Source: Halomonas sp. I5-271120 (GTDB taxonomy: Bacteria; Pseudomonadota; Gammaproteobacteria; Pseudomonadales; Halomonadaceae). Taken from it: a stretch of 64,000 nucleotides of DNA. The notes below the pieces were generated by a model that had not been told where the DNA came from, searched no databases, and was given only the letters and a program-made list of their open reading frames with translations. The translations under genes were made by a program, and so were the position numbers. The stretch is from NCBI RefSeq assembly GCF_030553075.1, contig NZ_CP130701.1, positions 62,001-126,000 on the forward strand. Reading direction: 5' to 3'. Shown piece after piece: positions 37,282 through 47,913 of the stretch (its first letter is position 1; every line of letters starts with the position of its first letter).

Positions 37282-38106
37282 ATGCGCTATCGGATCCTCA
37301 GCCTCGCCGCCCTCGGCCTGATCGGCAGCACCCTCTCTGCTGCCGCACTGGCCCAGGACGACGCCCCCTTCATCACCCTGGCGTCGACCACATCCACCGA
37401 GCAGTCGGGGCTGTTCGGCTCGATCCTGCCCAAGTTCAAGGAAGACAGCGGCATCGACGTGCACGTGGTCGCGGTAGGTACCGGCCAGGCCTTCGAGATC
37501 GCTCGCCGTGGCGATGCCGACAGCCTGCTGGTGCATGACACCGCCGGCGAAAAACGCTTCGTCGCCGAGGGCTATGGCAGCGAACGCCAGAACGTCATGT
37601 ACAACGACTTCGTGATCCTGGGCCCGGACAGCGACCCCGCCGGCGTGCGCGGTGCTAAAGACGTCGAGGAAGCCCTGACCCGCATCGCCGACGCCGAGGC
37701 GCCCTTCGCCTCACGCGGCGATGACAGCGGCACCAACCGCGCCGAGCTTCGCCTGTGGGACGCCGCCGACATCCAGCCGAGCGGTGAATGGTATCGGGAG
37801 CTGGGCAGCGGCATGGGGCCAACCCTCAACACCGCCGCCGGCATGGACGCCTATGTGATGTCCGACCGCGCCACCTGGGTGGCCTTCAAGAACCCGCAGA
37901 ACCTGGCCATCGTCTTCGAAGGCGACGACGCCCTTTTCAACCAGTACGGCAGCATCCTGATCAGCGAGGAACGCTTCCCGGACCTCAAGCACGACCTGGC
38001 CAAGCAGTGGCATGACTGGCTGCTGTCGCAAAACGGCCAGGAAGCAATCGCCGATTACCGCGTCGATGGCCAGCAGCTGTTCTTCCCCAACGCCGACGGC
38101 TCCTGA
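37282..38106 (+). CDS. tupA: Tungstate-binding periplasmic protein
   Basis: 274 aa. A signal peptide (ILSLAALGLIGSTLSAAALA, cut before QDDAP) precedes an oxyanion-binding fold with the tungstate-type TTSTEQSGLF motif, VGTGQAFEIARRGDADSLLVHD, RGDDSGTNRAELRLW and LNTAAGMDAYVMSDRATW. These match the TupA group rather than ModA. The start at 37282 follows AAGGAAA; an upstream ATG at 37225 would overlap tupC and break the signal peptide. Tungstate or molybdate feeds cofactors of formate dehydrogenases and aldehyde oxidoreductases. Confidence 0.92.
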   Translation: MRYRILSLAALGLIGSTLSAAALAQDDAPFITLASTTSTEQSGLFGSILPKFKEDSGIDVHVVAVGTGQAFEIARRGDADSLLVHDTAGEKRFVAEGYGSERQNVMYNDFVILGPDSDPAGVRGAKDVEEALTRIADAEAPFASRGDDSGTNRAELRLWDAADIQPSGEWYRELGSGMGPTLNTAAGMDAYVMSDRATWVAFKNPQNLAIVFEGDDALFNQYGSILISEERFPDLKHDLAKQWHDWLLSQNGQEAIADYRVDGQQLFFPNADGS

Positions 38107-38193
38107 TGGCCAACGCCTTTACGTGGCAACCGGGTAAAGGCTGGCTAAAGGTCCGGCTCAAGGCCTGACACGACAATATTTGAAACACCCATT

Positions 38194-38219
38194 ATCGGGC
38201 GCCCTGCGAGGCGCCCGAT
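38194..38219 (+). terminator. Hairpin after tupBCA
   Basis: A 10-bp stem ATCGGGCGCC / GGCGCCCGAT with CTGCGA loop lies 88 bp after tupA. It lacks a clear T-run, so it may be a weak terminator or a 3'-stabilising structure. Confidence 0.5.
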
Positions 38220-38271
38220 GTCGTTGCAGGGTCTCGGGCTGCAACCTTGGTCTACCCGCCGCAACCTTCAC

Positions 38272-38287
38272 TTTACGTTAACGTCAA
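38272..38287 (+). promoter_or_regulatory. Candidate LiuR operator upstream of the liu operon
   Basis: TTTACGTTAACGTCAA is a near-perfect palindrome that fits the MerR-family LiuR site known in front of liu operons. A TAGGCT -10-like box follows at 38295. It lies 113 bp upstream of the first gene. The liuR gene itself is not adjacent. Confidence 0.65.
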
Positions 38288-38399
38288 CCAGTCCTAGGCT
38301 AGTCATATCAATCGACACGCGATATCCAACCAAGCGCCGCGCGGTGGCCTTCGATCTTTGTCGCCGCCGCCTGCCAACCACCTGCCCGGGAGCCACGCC

Positions 38400-39569
38400 A
38401 TGCATACCCCCTATCAGCCCCTCGACTTCGGCCTCGATGAGACGATGGTCATGCTGCGCGATCAGGTGAACGCCTTCGCCCGCGACGAGATCGCCCCACG
38501 CGCCGCCGAGATCGATGAGAAAAACGAATTCCCCAACGACCTGTGGCAGAAGTTCGGCGACATGGGCCTTCTCGGCATCACCGTGTCAGAAGAAGACGGT
38601 GGTAGCGGCATGGGCTATCTGGCGCACTGTATCGCCGTGGAAGAAATTTCCCGGGCCAGCGCCTCGGTCGGGCTGTCCTACGGCGCCCACTCCAACCTCT
38701 GCGTCAACCAGTTGAAGATCAACGGCAATGCCGAGCAGAAGGCCAAGTATCTGCCCAAGCTGATCAGCGGCGAGCACGTCGGCGCACTGGCCATGTCCGA
38801 GCCGGGTGCAGGATCGGATGTGGTGTCGATGAAGCTGCGCGCCCGCCGCGACGGCGACCACTACGTGCTCAACGGCAACAAGATGTGGATCACCAACGGC
38901 CCCGACGCCCACGTGCTGGTGGTCTACGCCAAGACCGACCCGGCGGCCGGTTCCAAGGGCATCACCGCCTTCATCATCGAGAAGGACTTCCCCGGTTTCT
39001 CGACCGCCCAGAAGCTCGACAAGCTCGGCATGCGCGGCTCCAACACCTGCGAACTGGTGTTCCAGGACTGCCGCGTGCCGGCCGAGAACGTGCTGGGTGA
39101 GGAAGGCCGTGGCGTCAAGGTGCTGATGAGCGGGCTGGATTATGAACGCACCGTGCTCGCCGCCGGCCCCATCGGCATCATGCAGGCGGCCCTCGATGTG
39201 GTGGTGCCCTACGTGCACGAGCGCAAGCAGTTCGATCAGGCGATCGGCGAGTTCCAGCTCGTGCAGGGCAAGATCGCCGACATGTACACCACCCTCAGTG
39301 CCTGCCGGGCCTACCTGTATGCGGTGGCCGCCGGCTGCGACCGCGGCCAGACCTCACGCAAGGACTCCGCCGGGGTGATTCTTTACTGCGCCGAGAAGGC
39401 CACCCAGGTGGCGCTGGATGCCATCCAGCTGCTCGGCGGCAACGGCTACATCAACGAATATCCCACCGGGCGCCTGCTACGCGATGCCAAGCTCTATGAG
39501 ATCGGCGCCGGCACCAGCGAGATCAGGCGCATGTTGATCGGCCGCGAGATCTTCAACGAATCCAAGTAA
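38400..39569 (+). CDS. liuA: Isovaleryl-CoA dehydrogenase
   Basis: 389 aa acyl-CoA dehydrogenase, first step of the leucine/isovalerate branch after the keto acid dehydrogenase. It makes 3-methylcrotonyl-CoA and passes electrons to ETF. The FAD segments [18 protein letters not shown] and MWITNGP are present. The catalytic glutamate lies in [14 protein letters not shown], the position specific to isovaleryl-CoA dehydrogenases rather than to other members. [35 protein letters not shown] ends the fold. The start at 38400 is at the family's N-terminus. Confidence 0.95.
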   Translation: MHTPYQPLDFGLDETMVMLRDQVNAFARDEIAPRAAEIDEKNEFPNDLWQKFGDMGLLGITVSEEDGGSGMGYLAHCIAVEEISRASASVGLSYGAHSNLCVNQLKINGNAEQKAKYLPKLISGEHVGALAMSEPGAGSDVVSMKLRARRDGDHYVLNGNKMWITNGPDAHVLVVYAKTDPAAGSKGITAFIIEKDFPGFSTAQKLDKLGMRGSNTCELVFQDCRVPAENVLGEEGRGVKVLMSGLDYERTVLAAGPIGIMQAALDVVVPYVHERKQFDQAIGEFQLVQGKIADMYTTLSACRAYLYAVAAGCDRGQTSRKDSAGVILYCAEKATQVALDAIQLLGGNGYINEYPTGRLLRDAKLYEIGAGTSEIRRMLIGREIFNESK

Positions 39570-39581
39570 GGGCGGCGTTCC

Positions 39582-41189
39582 ATGAGTATCCTGCATACCC
39601 AGATAAACCCGCGCAGCGAGGTCTTCCAGGCCAACGAGGCGGCGATGCGCGACACGGTCGCCTCCCTCAAGGAACTGACCGCGACCCTCGCCCAGGGCGG
39701 CGGCGACAAGGCACGCGCCCGCCACGAATCCCGCGGCAAGCTGTACGTGCGCGACCGCATCGATCATCTGCTCGACGAGGGCTCGCCCTTTCTCGAGCTC
39801 TCGGCGCTGGCCGCCTATGACGTCTACGACACCCCGCTGCCCGCCGCGGGCGTGATCACCGGCATCGGCCGGGTCAGTGGCGTCGAGTGCGTGATCGTTG
39901 CCAACGACGCCACCGTCAAGGGCGGCACCTACCACCCGCTGACCGTCAAGAAGCACCTGCGCGCCCAGGAAGTGGCCCGCAAGCATCGCCTGCCCTGCCT
40001 CTATCTCGTCGACTCCGGCGGCGCCTACCTGCCCGAGCAGGACGAGGTCTTTCCCGACCATGACGACTTCGGGCGCATCTTCTACAACCAGGCCACTCTC
40101 TCCGCCGCGGGCATTCCGCAGATAGCGGTAGTCATGGGTTCCTGCACCGCCGGCGGTGCCTATGTGCCGGCGATGGCCGACGAGTCGATCATCGTCAAGG
40201 GTCAGGGCACCATCTTCCTCGGCGGCCCGCCGCTGGTGAAGGCGGCCACCGGCGAAACCATCAGCGCCGAGGACCTGGGCGGCGCCGACGTGCACTGCAA
40301 GGTCAGCGGCGTGGCCGATCACTATGCCGACAACGACGCCCATGCCCTGCAAATTGCCCGCCGCGCCGTCTCGCGGCTGAACTGGCAGAAGCGCGGCCAG
40401 CTCGCACTCAAGGACTCACGCCCGCCGCGGCTCGACCCCGCCGAGCTCTATGGCATCGTCGGCACCGATCTCAAGAAGCCCTATGACGTGCGCGAGGTAA
40501 TCGGCCGCCTGGTCGACGATTCTGACTTCGACGAGTTCAAACGCTACTACGGCGACACCCTGGTCACCGGCTTCGCCCACCTCCACGGCCACCCGGTGGG
40601 CATCGTCGCCAACAACGGCGTGCTGTTCTCGGAAAGCGCCGTCAAGGGCGCCCACTTCATCGAACTGTGCGCCCAGCGCAAGATCCCGCTGGTGTTCCTG
40701 CAGAACATCACCGGCTTCATGGTCGGCTCCAAGTACGAGCAGGAAGGCATCGCCAAGCACGGCGCCAAGCTGGTCACCGCGGTGGCCTGTGCTCAGGTCC
40801 CCAAGTTCACCGTGTTGATCGGCGGCAGCTTCGGCGCCGGCAACTACGGCATGTGCGGCCGCGCCTATGACCCGAACCTGCTGTTCATGTGGCCCAACGC
40901 CCGCATCTCGGTGATGGGCGGCGAGCAGGCCGCCAACGTGCTGGCCCAGGTCAAGCGCGACCAGTACGAGCGCGAGGGCCGCGAGTGGACGAAGGATGAA
41001 GAGGAAGCCTTCAAGGCGCCCACCCGCGAGCAGTACGAGCACCAGGGCCACCCCTACTACGCCAGCGCCCGGCTGTGGGACGACGGCGTGATCGACCCGC
41101 TGCAGACCCGCGACGTGCTCGGCCTGGCGCTGGCCGCGGCAATGAATGCCGAGATCGACGACACCCGCTTCGGCGTCTTCAGGATGTGA
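39582..41189 (+). CDS. liuB: Methylcrotonyl-CoA carboxylase beta subunit
   Basis: 535 aa carboxyltransferase. It moves CO2 from biotin to 3-methylcrotonyl-CoA. The two crotonase-like halves are visible, with the oxyanion and CoA stretches [74 protein letters not shown] and [38 protein letters not shown]. It follows liuA by 12 bp. Confidence 0.96.
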   Translation: MSILHTQINPRSEVFQANEAAMRDTVASLKELTATLAQGGGDKARARHESRGKLYVRDRIDHLLDEGSPFLELSALAAYDVYDTPLPAAGVITGIGRVSGVECVIVANDATVKGGTYHPLTVKKHLRAQEVARKHRLPCLYLVDSGGAYLPEQDEVFPDHDDFGRIFYNQATLSAAGIPQIAVVMGSCTAGGAYVPAMADESIIVKGQGTIFLGGPPLVKAATGETISAEDLGGADVHCKVSGVADHYADNDAHALQIARRAVSRLNWQKRGQLALKDSRPPRLDPAELYGIVGTDLKKPYDVREVIGRLVDDSDFDEFKRYYGDTLVTGFAHLHGHPVGIVANNGVLFSESAVKGAHFIELCAQRKIPLVFLQNITGFMVGSKYEQEGIAKHGAKLVTAVACAQVPKFTVLIGGSFGAGNYGMCGRAYDPNLLFMWPNARISVMGGEQAANVLAQVKRDQYEREGREWTKDEEEAFKAPTREQYEHQGHPYYASARLWDDGVIDPLQTRDVLGLALAAAMNAEIDDTRFGVFRM

Positions 41190-41196
41190 GGGCCTC

Positions 41197-42062
41197 ATGA
41201 CTAATACCACTTCGCAAGGGACAACTTCGCCAGAGACCAATCCGTCAGGGACAACGTCCTTTTCCCATCTCGCCATCGATGAGCGCGGTGTGGCCTGGCT
41301 GACGCTGGATCGCCCCGAGGTACTCAATGCCTTCGACGATCACCTGATCAGCGAGCTCAATGACCATCTCGACAGGGTCGCGATCGCCGCCGAACGCAGC
41401 GAGGTCCGCACCCTGGTGCTGCGCTCCGAGGGCAAGCACTTCTCGGCCGGCGCCGATCTTAGCTGGATGAAGCGCATGGTCGACTATTCACTCGAGGACA
41501 ACCTCAAGGACTCCCGCGAGCTCTCACGCCTGATGCATGGCCTCGACACCCTGCCCTGCCCCACGCTCTGTCGCGTGCAGGGCGCAGCCTTCGGCGGTGC
41601 CGTGGGTCTCGCCGCCTGCTGCGATCTGGTGATCGCCTCCGAGAAGGCCAGGTTCTGCCTCTCCGAGGTCAAGATCGGCCTCGCGCCCGCGGTGATAAGC
41701 CCCTATGTGCAGCGCGCCATCGGCGCGCGCCAGATGCGCCGCTACGCACTGACCGCCGAAGTCATGCAGGCCGATACGGCACAGCGGCTGGGCCTCGTCC
41801 ACCGGGTCGCCGAGCCGGATGACCTGGACGATGCCGTGTCGGCGATGCTCGACACCCTGCTCGCCGCCTCGCCCCAGGCTCAGCGTGCCACCAAGGCCCT
41901 GCTAGCCACCGTCGGCCGCGACTCCGACAGTGAGGCCACCCGCGAGCGCTGCTGCCGCGTGATCGGCCAGCTGCGGGTCAGCGATGAAGGCCAGGAAGGC
42001 CTCGCCGCCTTCTTCGACAAGCGCGCGCCGCGCTGGGACCACCACCCCAAGGATTCGACGTC

Positions 42063-42066
<4 letters not shown>
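41197..42066 (+). CDS. liuC: Methylglutaconyl-CoA hydratase (enoyl-CoA hydratase family)
   Basis: 289 aa crotonase-fold enzyme that hydrates 3-methylglutaconyl-CoA to HMG-CoA. The oxyanion-hole motifs are HFSAGADLSWMK and RVQGAAFGGAVGLAACCDLVIA. The N-terminus carries about 20 Thr/Ser/Gly-rich extra residues encoded by a 15-bp tandem repeat (41209-41253), which is absent from normal family members and probably disordered. The start follows GAGGG. It overlaps liuD by ATGA. Confidence 0.93.
41209..41253. repeat. 3 x 15-bp in-frame tandem repeat in liuC
   Basis: Units at 41209, 41224 and 41239 follow ACTTCGCCAGGGACA and extend the protein N-terminus with Thr/Ser-rich pentapeptides. Confidence 0.8.
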
Positions 42067-44126
<2,060 letters not shown>

Positions 44127-44158
44127 AGCGCGCTAGCCCGAGAACGAGGAGACAGCAG

Positions 44159-45058
44159 ATGACATTCCCCCAATCCGTGCGCCTGGTCGAGGTCGGCGCC
44201 CGCGACGGCCTGCAGAACGAGCCCGAACCGGTCAGCACCGACACCAAGCTCGAGCTGATCGACCGGCTCGGCGCCGCCGGCCTTCGCCACATCGAGGCAG
44301 CCAGCTTCGTCTCGCCCAAGTGGGTGCCGCAGATGGCCGACCACCGCGAGGTGATGGCCGGCCTCAAACGCCGCGAGGGCATCGTCTATTCGGCGCTGAC
44401 CCCCAACCTCAAGGGGCTGGACGCCGCGCTCGAATGCGGCGTGGACGAGGTCGCGGTGTTCGGCGCCGCCAGCGAGTCCTTCTCGCAGAAGAACATCAAC
44501 TGCTCGGTGAGGGAATCGCTCGAGCGCTTCGCCCCGGTACTCGACCGCGCGAAAGCCGCTAATGTGCGCGTGCGCGGCTATGTATCCTGCGTGCTTGGTT
44601 GCCCCTACGAAGGCGAGATCGCCCCCGCCAAGGTGGCCGAGGTGGCAAAGGCGCTTTTTGAGATGGGCTGCTACGAGGTCTCGCTCGGCGACACCATCGG
44701 CACCGGCACCCCGATCAAAGCCAAGCGCATGCTCGAGGCCGTGGCGCGCGACATCCCCATGGACAAGCTCGCCGCCCACTTCCACGACACCTACGGCCAG
44801 GCACTGGCCAACCTCTACGCCGTACTCGAAGAAGGCATCGGCGTGATCGACAGCTCCGTGGCCGGCCTCGGCGGCTGCCCCTATGCCAAGGGCGCCTCCG
44901 GCAACGTGGCAAGCGAAGACGTGATCTACCTGCTCAACGGGCTCGGCATCGAGAGCGGCATCGACCTCGATGCACTTGCCGCTACCGGTAACTGGATCAC
45001 CCAGGCCATCGGGCGGCCCAACCGCTCCAAGGTGGGCGTAGCACTCGCTGCAAAGTAA
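44159..45058 (+). CDS. liuE: Hydroxymethylglutaryl-CoA lyase
   Basis: 299 aa TIM-barrel lyase that splits HMG-CoA to acetyl-CoA and acetoacetate, the last step of leucine breakdown. [15 protein letters not shown] gives the metal and catalytic residues, with [15 protein letters not shown], the [11 protein letters not shown] metal site and the catalytic cysteine loop [19 protein letters not shown]. The ATG at 44159 is preceded by GAGGAG. The operon ends at a strong terminator 17 bp downstream. Confidence 0.96.
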   Translation: MTFPQSVRLVEVGARDGLQNEPEPVSTDTKLELIDRLGAAGLRHIEAASFVSPKWVPQMADHREVMAGLKRREGIVYSALTPNLKGLDAALECGVDEVAVFGAASESFSQKNINCSVRESLERFAPVLDRAKAANVRVRGYVSCVLGCPYEGEIAPAKVAEVAKALFEMGCYEVSLGDTIGTGTPIKAKRMLEAVARDIPMDKLAAHFHDTYGQALANLYAVLEEGIGVIDSSVAGLGGCPYAKGASGNVASEDVIYLLNGLGIESGIDLDALAATGNWITQAIGRPNRSKVGVALAAK

Positions 45059-45074
45059 CAGAAGCGCAGAAATG

Positions 45075-45110
45075 AAAAGCCCCGAGCCGGAACACCGGCT
45101 CGGGGCTTTT
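45075..45110 (+). terminator. liu operon terminator
   Basis: AAAAGCCCCGAGCCGG-AACA-CCGGCTCGGGGCTTTT, a 16-bp perfect stem with T-run. It marks the border between the core chromosome and the integron. Confidence 0.94.
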
Positions 45111-45138
45111 CTTGTTACGGACATTTACTCTTGCTGAA

Positions 45139-45199
45139 ATATAACGCCTGCGCAATAGGCGCGAGCTTGCGAGCGTCCTAATTGACGCATTTGTTAAGT
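45139..45199 (-). other. attC-like recombination site 1
   Basis: On the minus strand the site runs from an ACTTAAC R''-type box (45199-45193) through an imperfect dyad (ATGCGTCAATTAGGACGC against GCGCCTATTGCGCAGGCG) to a GCGTTATAT R'-type box. At about 61 bp, and with the central CGAGCTTGCGAGCG spacer, it has attC size and form. The stop codon of the TIR-fusion gene lies inside the R'' box, as usual for cassettes. Confidence 0.75.
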
Positions 45200-45976
45200 T
45201 AATCTGAATGTTCTGACCAAATGTGCTTTATTGGCCGCAATACGCGCTTCAGCATAGAAAGCTCCTCCAAATGCAATTACTGCTGCGACAGGAACAGACC
45301 AAAACCCTATACCCCACATCATAGGTATTTTAAGACCAAACCATGACTCAGAGTATGACGGAAGGTGGAGCATTGTGATTAACGATAGAATGCCAATCGT
45401 CGCTGCTGTCGCTTGTCTGATACGAAGCCTTTCCTGTGGAGTAAGGCCATATTTGATTGTTCCCTGGCATCCAAGGCATACATGCACTCCATGCTGAAAC
45501 GGAGTTGCACAATGTCCGCAGGTATGCATTTCAACCTGCGGTTCATGTGAAATACCTTGAGATTTTAGGACTGTAGTTTGGATAGCGTTGGCAACACGGT
45601 TTGCGTCACCGTTCCAAAGTTGAAACAACTTATCATTTAGAAGTGGGAATTCTTCTACTACTCCATCAACCTCAGCCTGAGTTCCAACCAAAATGGGAAT
45701 AATGATTACCTTTCCGGACTTAGCTTCTAGATTAAGCACCGCCCATAGCTCTCTTTTTGGCCAATGCTTGGCCATGAAAGCACGACTTAAAATAACTACG
45801 GCAAAATCTGAGACTTTAAGCCCATCATTGACCCTTTCAGTAATGCTTTCTCCAGCGGATATCTCAGCCTCGTCGACCCAGTAAGAAAGACCTCGCTGTT
45901 CCAGACAGCTAGCCAAGGGTCTAGCAACAGAGACTTTATCTTCACTAGCGTGACATATAAATATGTCTTTTTTCAT
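45194..45976 (-). CDS. TIR domain-zinc ribbon-membrane protein (third cassette)
   Basis: 260 aa. Residues 1-about 130 are a TIR domain: DIFICHASEDK, SYWVDEAEISAGESI and ILSRAFMAKHWPKRELWAVL, where the Glu of the REL motif is the likely NADase catalytic residue. It is followed by a zinc-ribbon pattern CGHC...CLGC at about 178-195 and two hydrophobic helices (about 213-228 and 232-247). TIR domains in bacterial immunity consume NAD or make cyclic-ADP-ribose-type signals. The fusion suggests a self-contained sensor-killer at the membrane. The ATG at 45976 opens the TIR domain; upstream codons to 46072 are attC sequence. The DNA is AT-richer than the flanks. Confidence 0.82.
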   Translation of the reverse strand: MKKDIFICHASEDKVSVARPLASCLEQRGLSYWVDEAEISAGESITERVNDGLKVSDFAVVILSRAFMAKHWPKRELWAVLNLEAKSGKVIIIPILVGTQAEVDGVVEEFPLLNDKLFQLWNGDANRVANAIQTTVLKSQGISHEPQVEMHTCGHCATPFQHGVHVCLGCQGTIKYGLTPQERLRIRQATAATIGILSLITMLHLPSYSESWFGLKIPMMWGIGFWSVPVAAVIAFGGAFYAEARIAANKAHLVRTFRLT

Positions 45977-45997
45977 ATGGTGCGATTTTCCTTGTGA

Positions 45998-46081
45998 ACT
46001 TAACGCTTGCAGCATGCGCGCCCATGGAATGAAGCCGAAGTCGCAATGTACTGGGCGTCGCCGTGCCTGCACTGGTTATAC
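45998..46081 (-). other. attC-like recombination site 2
   Basis: 84 bp. On the minus strand it runs from GTATAAC (46081-46075) to GTTAAGT (46004-45998), a perfect GTTRRRY core. Between them lie imperfect arms (CAGTGCAGGCACGGCGACGCCC against GGGCGCGCATGCTGCAAGCG). The stop of the upstream SLATT-type gene is in the first box. Its length and arms differ from sites 1 and 3, as expected for cassettes of different origin. Confidence 0.7.
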
Positions 46082-46951
46082 GCTCTTCCGCGCCACCCAC
46101 TGAGTATGTTCTCTGGAAAAAGCAGACTCACTATTTATCACAAACTCTGAGAGGTGGCGCTCCTCCGTTACGGAAACAGATTCTCCCTTTATCAAAACAA
46201 TCTCATGCGCTGCCAATGCATATGATGAGTTGAGTTCATTATGTTTCTTGGCTTGAACCCATGTAAGTACTGCGCTCGCTGCTGTGGCAACAACCTCGAC
46301 TGGCAACGATGTGGACGGCTCTTTAATTCGATAAAGAAGCATTAGTATTGCAAGGGAGTGCAATACTATTGAGACAATAAACCATTGTCTTGCCAAGCGT
46401 TTATTAAGTTGTGACTTCATTGAGTACCAATGTGACTGATTATCAATTCTGTCTGAGATATAGACTTCTAAACGTTGCTCCCATGGCAAAGAACGGACAT
46501 TAATCATTTTTTCTGAAACTGCCTCTCCTAAATTTGGCGACCACTCAAGCACATGAGATAATGATCGATTTTGGTTTAGAATCGATTTTAAGTCATTAAG
46601 AAACTCTTTCTGTTCTTGCTGATTGGGCCCATCAGCCTCATACGGCTTTGCCTTCATAACCCAACGCCACGTGCGCGTCTTAACAGACTCAGCTACCGCT
46701 CGTCCGTTGTACCATGTATCTTCTGGCTTCTGAACTTTTATCCAGACAAGAATTCCTAAAGTGATCAGGAACAATGAGGCAGACGCTATAGCAGCATATA
46801 CGTCTGCCGGATAAAAGAATGACACGGAAGCAGCGATTACCAAAAGCATGAGGTAGCACTTTAGAGCGTTAAAATACGCGCTCTGCGCTTTTAGAGAAGC
46901 ACTGTCTGCGGAGTTGTATAGTGCAGGAAAATCCTCTTCCTCTATAGTCAC
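46076..46951 (-). CDS. SLATT-type (DUF4231-like) membrane effector candidate (second cassette)
   Basis: About 291 aa. Two pairs of membrane helices (roughly CYLMLLVIAASVSFFYPADVYAAIASASLFLITLGILVW and WFIVSIVLHSLAILMLLY...VEVVATAASAVLTWV) flank a charged cytoplasmic region. An N-terminal YNSADSASLKAQSAYFNALK resembles the start of SLATT/DUF4231 proteins, which are predicted pore-like effectors next to nucleotide-signal enzymes. The gene directly follows the ThsB-like gene. The GTG at 46951 is favoured: it comes one base after that gene's TGA, giving coupling. An ATG at 47008 would overlap and add a Thr-rich tail with no Shine-Dalgarno. The family call is by pattern and should be tested. Confidence 0.68.
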   Translation of the reverse strand: MTIEEEDFPALYNSADSASLKAQSAYFNALKCYLMLLVIAASVSFFYPADVYAAIASASLFLITLGILVWIKVQKPEDTWYNGRAVAESVKTRTWRWVMKAKPYEADGPNQQEQKEFLNDLKSILNQNRSLSHVLEWSPNLGEAVSEKMINVRSLPWEQRLEVYISDRIDNQSHWYSMKSQLNKRLARQWFIVSIVLHSLAILMLLYRIKEPSTSLPVEVVATAASAVLTWVQAKKHNELNSSYALAAHEIVLIKGESVSVTEERHLSEFVINSESAFSREHTQWVARKSV

Positions 46952-46952
46952 A

Positions 46953-47426
46953 TCAATACCCCAAGTTCTTGTAAACGTGTTCTTTGTAGTGGTAGTTATC
47001 GTTGTCATTATGCATTTGATAGTTCTGAATGGCATAAGCAACGATAGCAGGAGAGAAAGGAACAAAAATAGCTCCTATATCCCTGATAATAGGAGGACAT
47101 GTATCCCTTACCATCGATCTTGAACCATCAAGATTTACCCCAATGATTGTGCATCCCTTTTCTATGGCAACCTGCGCTTCCCAGCGTACATATTTGTGCC
47201 TTCTTTTGGTATCTTCTCCGATTAGCATCACGTATTTTCCTGCCAAATTAATTCGTTCACGACATTTCCGCTTTATGTAGGCCTCATTCTCAGAATTTAC
47301 TTCGGCATGGAGCTGACAGCTGGCAAAGTTAAAATCAATTTTTTTGTTGGCTTTCCATGCCTGCATTAGTCGCCAGTAATGAATATCTGTGCTACTAAAC
47401 CCCACAAAAGCTCTTGGTAATGACAT
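46953..47426 (-). CDS. ThsB-like TIR-fold protein (second cassette)
   Basis: 157 aa. A compact TIR-like (DUF1863/ThsB) fold: RAFVGFSSTDIHYWRLMQAW at the N-terminus, then INLAGKYVMLIGEDTKRRHKYVRWEAQVAIEKGCTIIGVNLDG. The Glu in the VRWE motif matches the catalytic Glu of ThsB proteins of the Thoeris defence system, which make an ADP-ribose-derived signal on infection. The start has an excellent AAGGAGG five nt upstream and lies 15 bp inside the cassette border. Its partner here is a membrane protein rather than ThsA. Confidence 0.8.
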   Translation of the reverse strand: MSLPRAFVGFSSTDIHYWRLMQAWKANKKIDFNFASCQLHAEVNSENEAYIKRKCRERINLAGKYVMLIGEDTKRRHKYVRWEAQVAIEKGCTIIGVNLDGSRSMVRDTCPPIIRDIGAIFVPFSPAIVAYAIQNYQMHNDNDNYHYKEHVYKNLGY

Positions 47427-47440
47427 TCCTACCTCCTTAC

Positions 47441-47502
47441 GTATAACGCCGCCAGCAGAGGCGCGAACTTGTGAGCGTCCTGCTGACTGGCATTGTTATA
47501 AT
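47441..47502 (-). other. attC-like recombination site 3
   Basis: 62 bp, from TTATAAC (47501-47495) to GTTATAC (47447-47441) on the minus strand. The arms CAATGCCAGTCAGCAGGACGC and GCGCCTCTGCTGGCGGCGTT pair imperfectly around ACAAGTTC. It is clearly related to site 1 in the central part (GGACGCTCRCAAGYTCGCGCCT). Confidence 0.75.
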
Positions 47503-47907
47503 TTACTTGGCGTGAGCTCTGATAGCAGTGATTATACTCTCTGTGTTCCAACGAACATCAACGATTGAGCGTGAAGATACAACAGATGATATCCGCTCTT
47601 GTCCACGTGGAATTACGCCAACAATCGGAATTCCTAAGTCAAGCGCCTTGTCCAGCTCCCATTCCATCCAAGAACTATGGCTTGCATATACTCCAGCAAG
47701 AGCCAAGATGACATCCGAGTCAACGATTTTTTTTGCCAATCTCGTCTTAACATAACTTTCATCTTCTGAATTAATCGGAGTATCTTTCGTGGATTCTTCG
47801 TATGCCGCACTGAAATACCCTCTACCATTTATCAAACTTCTTAGCGCCTCCAAAGTATCAGTGTATTGCCAAGAGTGACTTATAAATATTTTATATTCCT
47901 TTGCCAT
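47503..47907 (-). CDS. TIR-like (ThsB/DUF1863-type) protein (first cassette, second gene)
   Basis: 134 aa. It has YKIFISHSWQYTDTLEALRSLI, then VDSDVILALAGVYASHSSWMEWELDKALDLGIPIVGVIPRG; the Glu in WMEWEL is the likely catalytic residue. It resembles ThsB-type TIR proteins but is clearly different in sequence from the one at 46953. It begins 6 nt after the NDT-like/TPR gene, and the two form one cassette. Confidence 0.8.
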   Translation of the reverse strand: MAKEYKIFISHSWQYTDTLEALRSLINGRGYFSAAYEESTKDTPINSEDESYVKTRLAKKIVDSDVILALAGVYASHSSWMEWELDKALDLGIPIVGVIPRGQERISSVVSSRSIVDVRWNTESIITAIRAHAK

Positions 47908-47913
47908 TCCAAT

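Noticed and set aside
47008..47065. Longer N-terminus for the SLATT-type protein (starts at 47065 or 47008)
   Set aside because: Extra residues are Leu- or Thr-rich, lie in another frame of the ThsB-like gene and lack a Shine-Dalgarno; the coupled GTG at 46951 is more natural.
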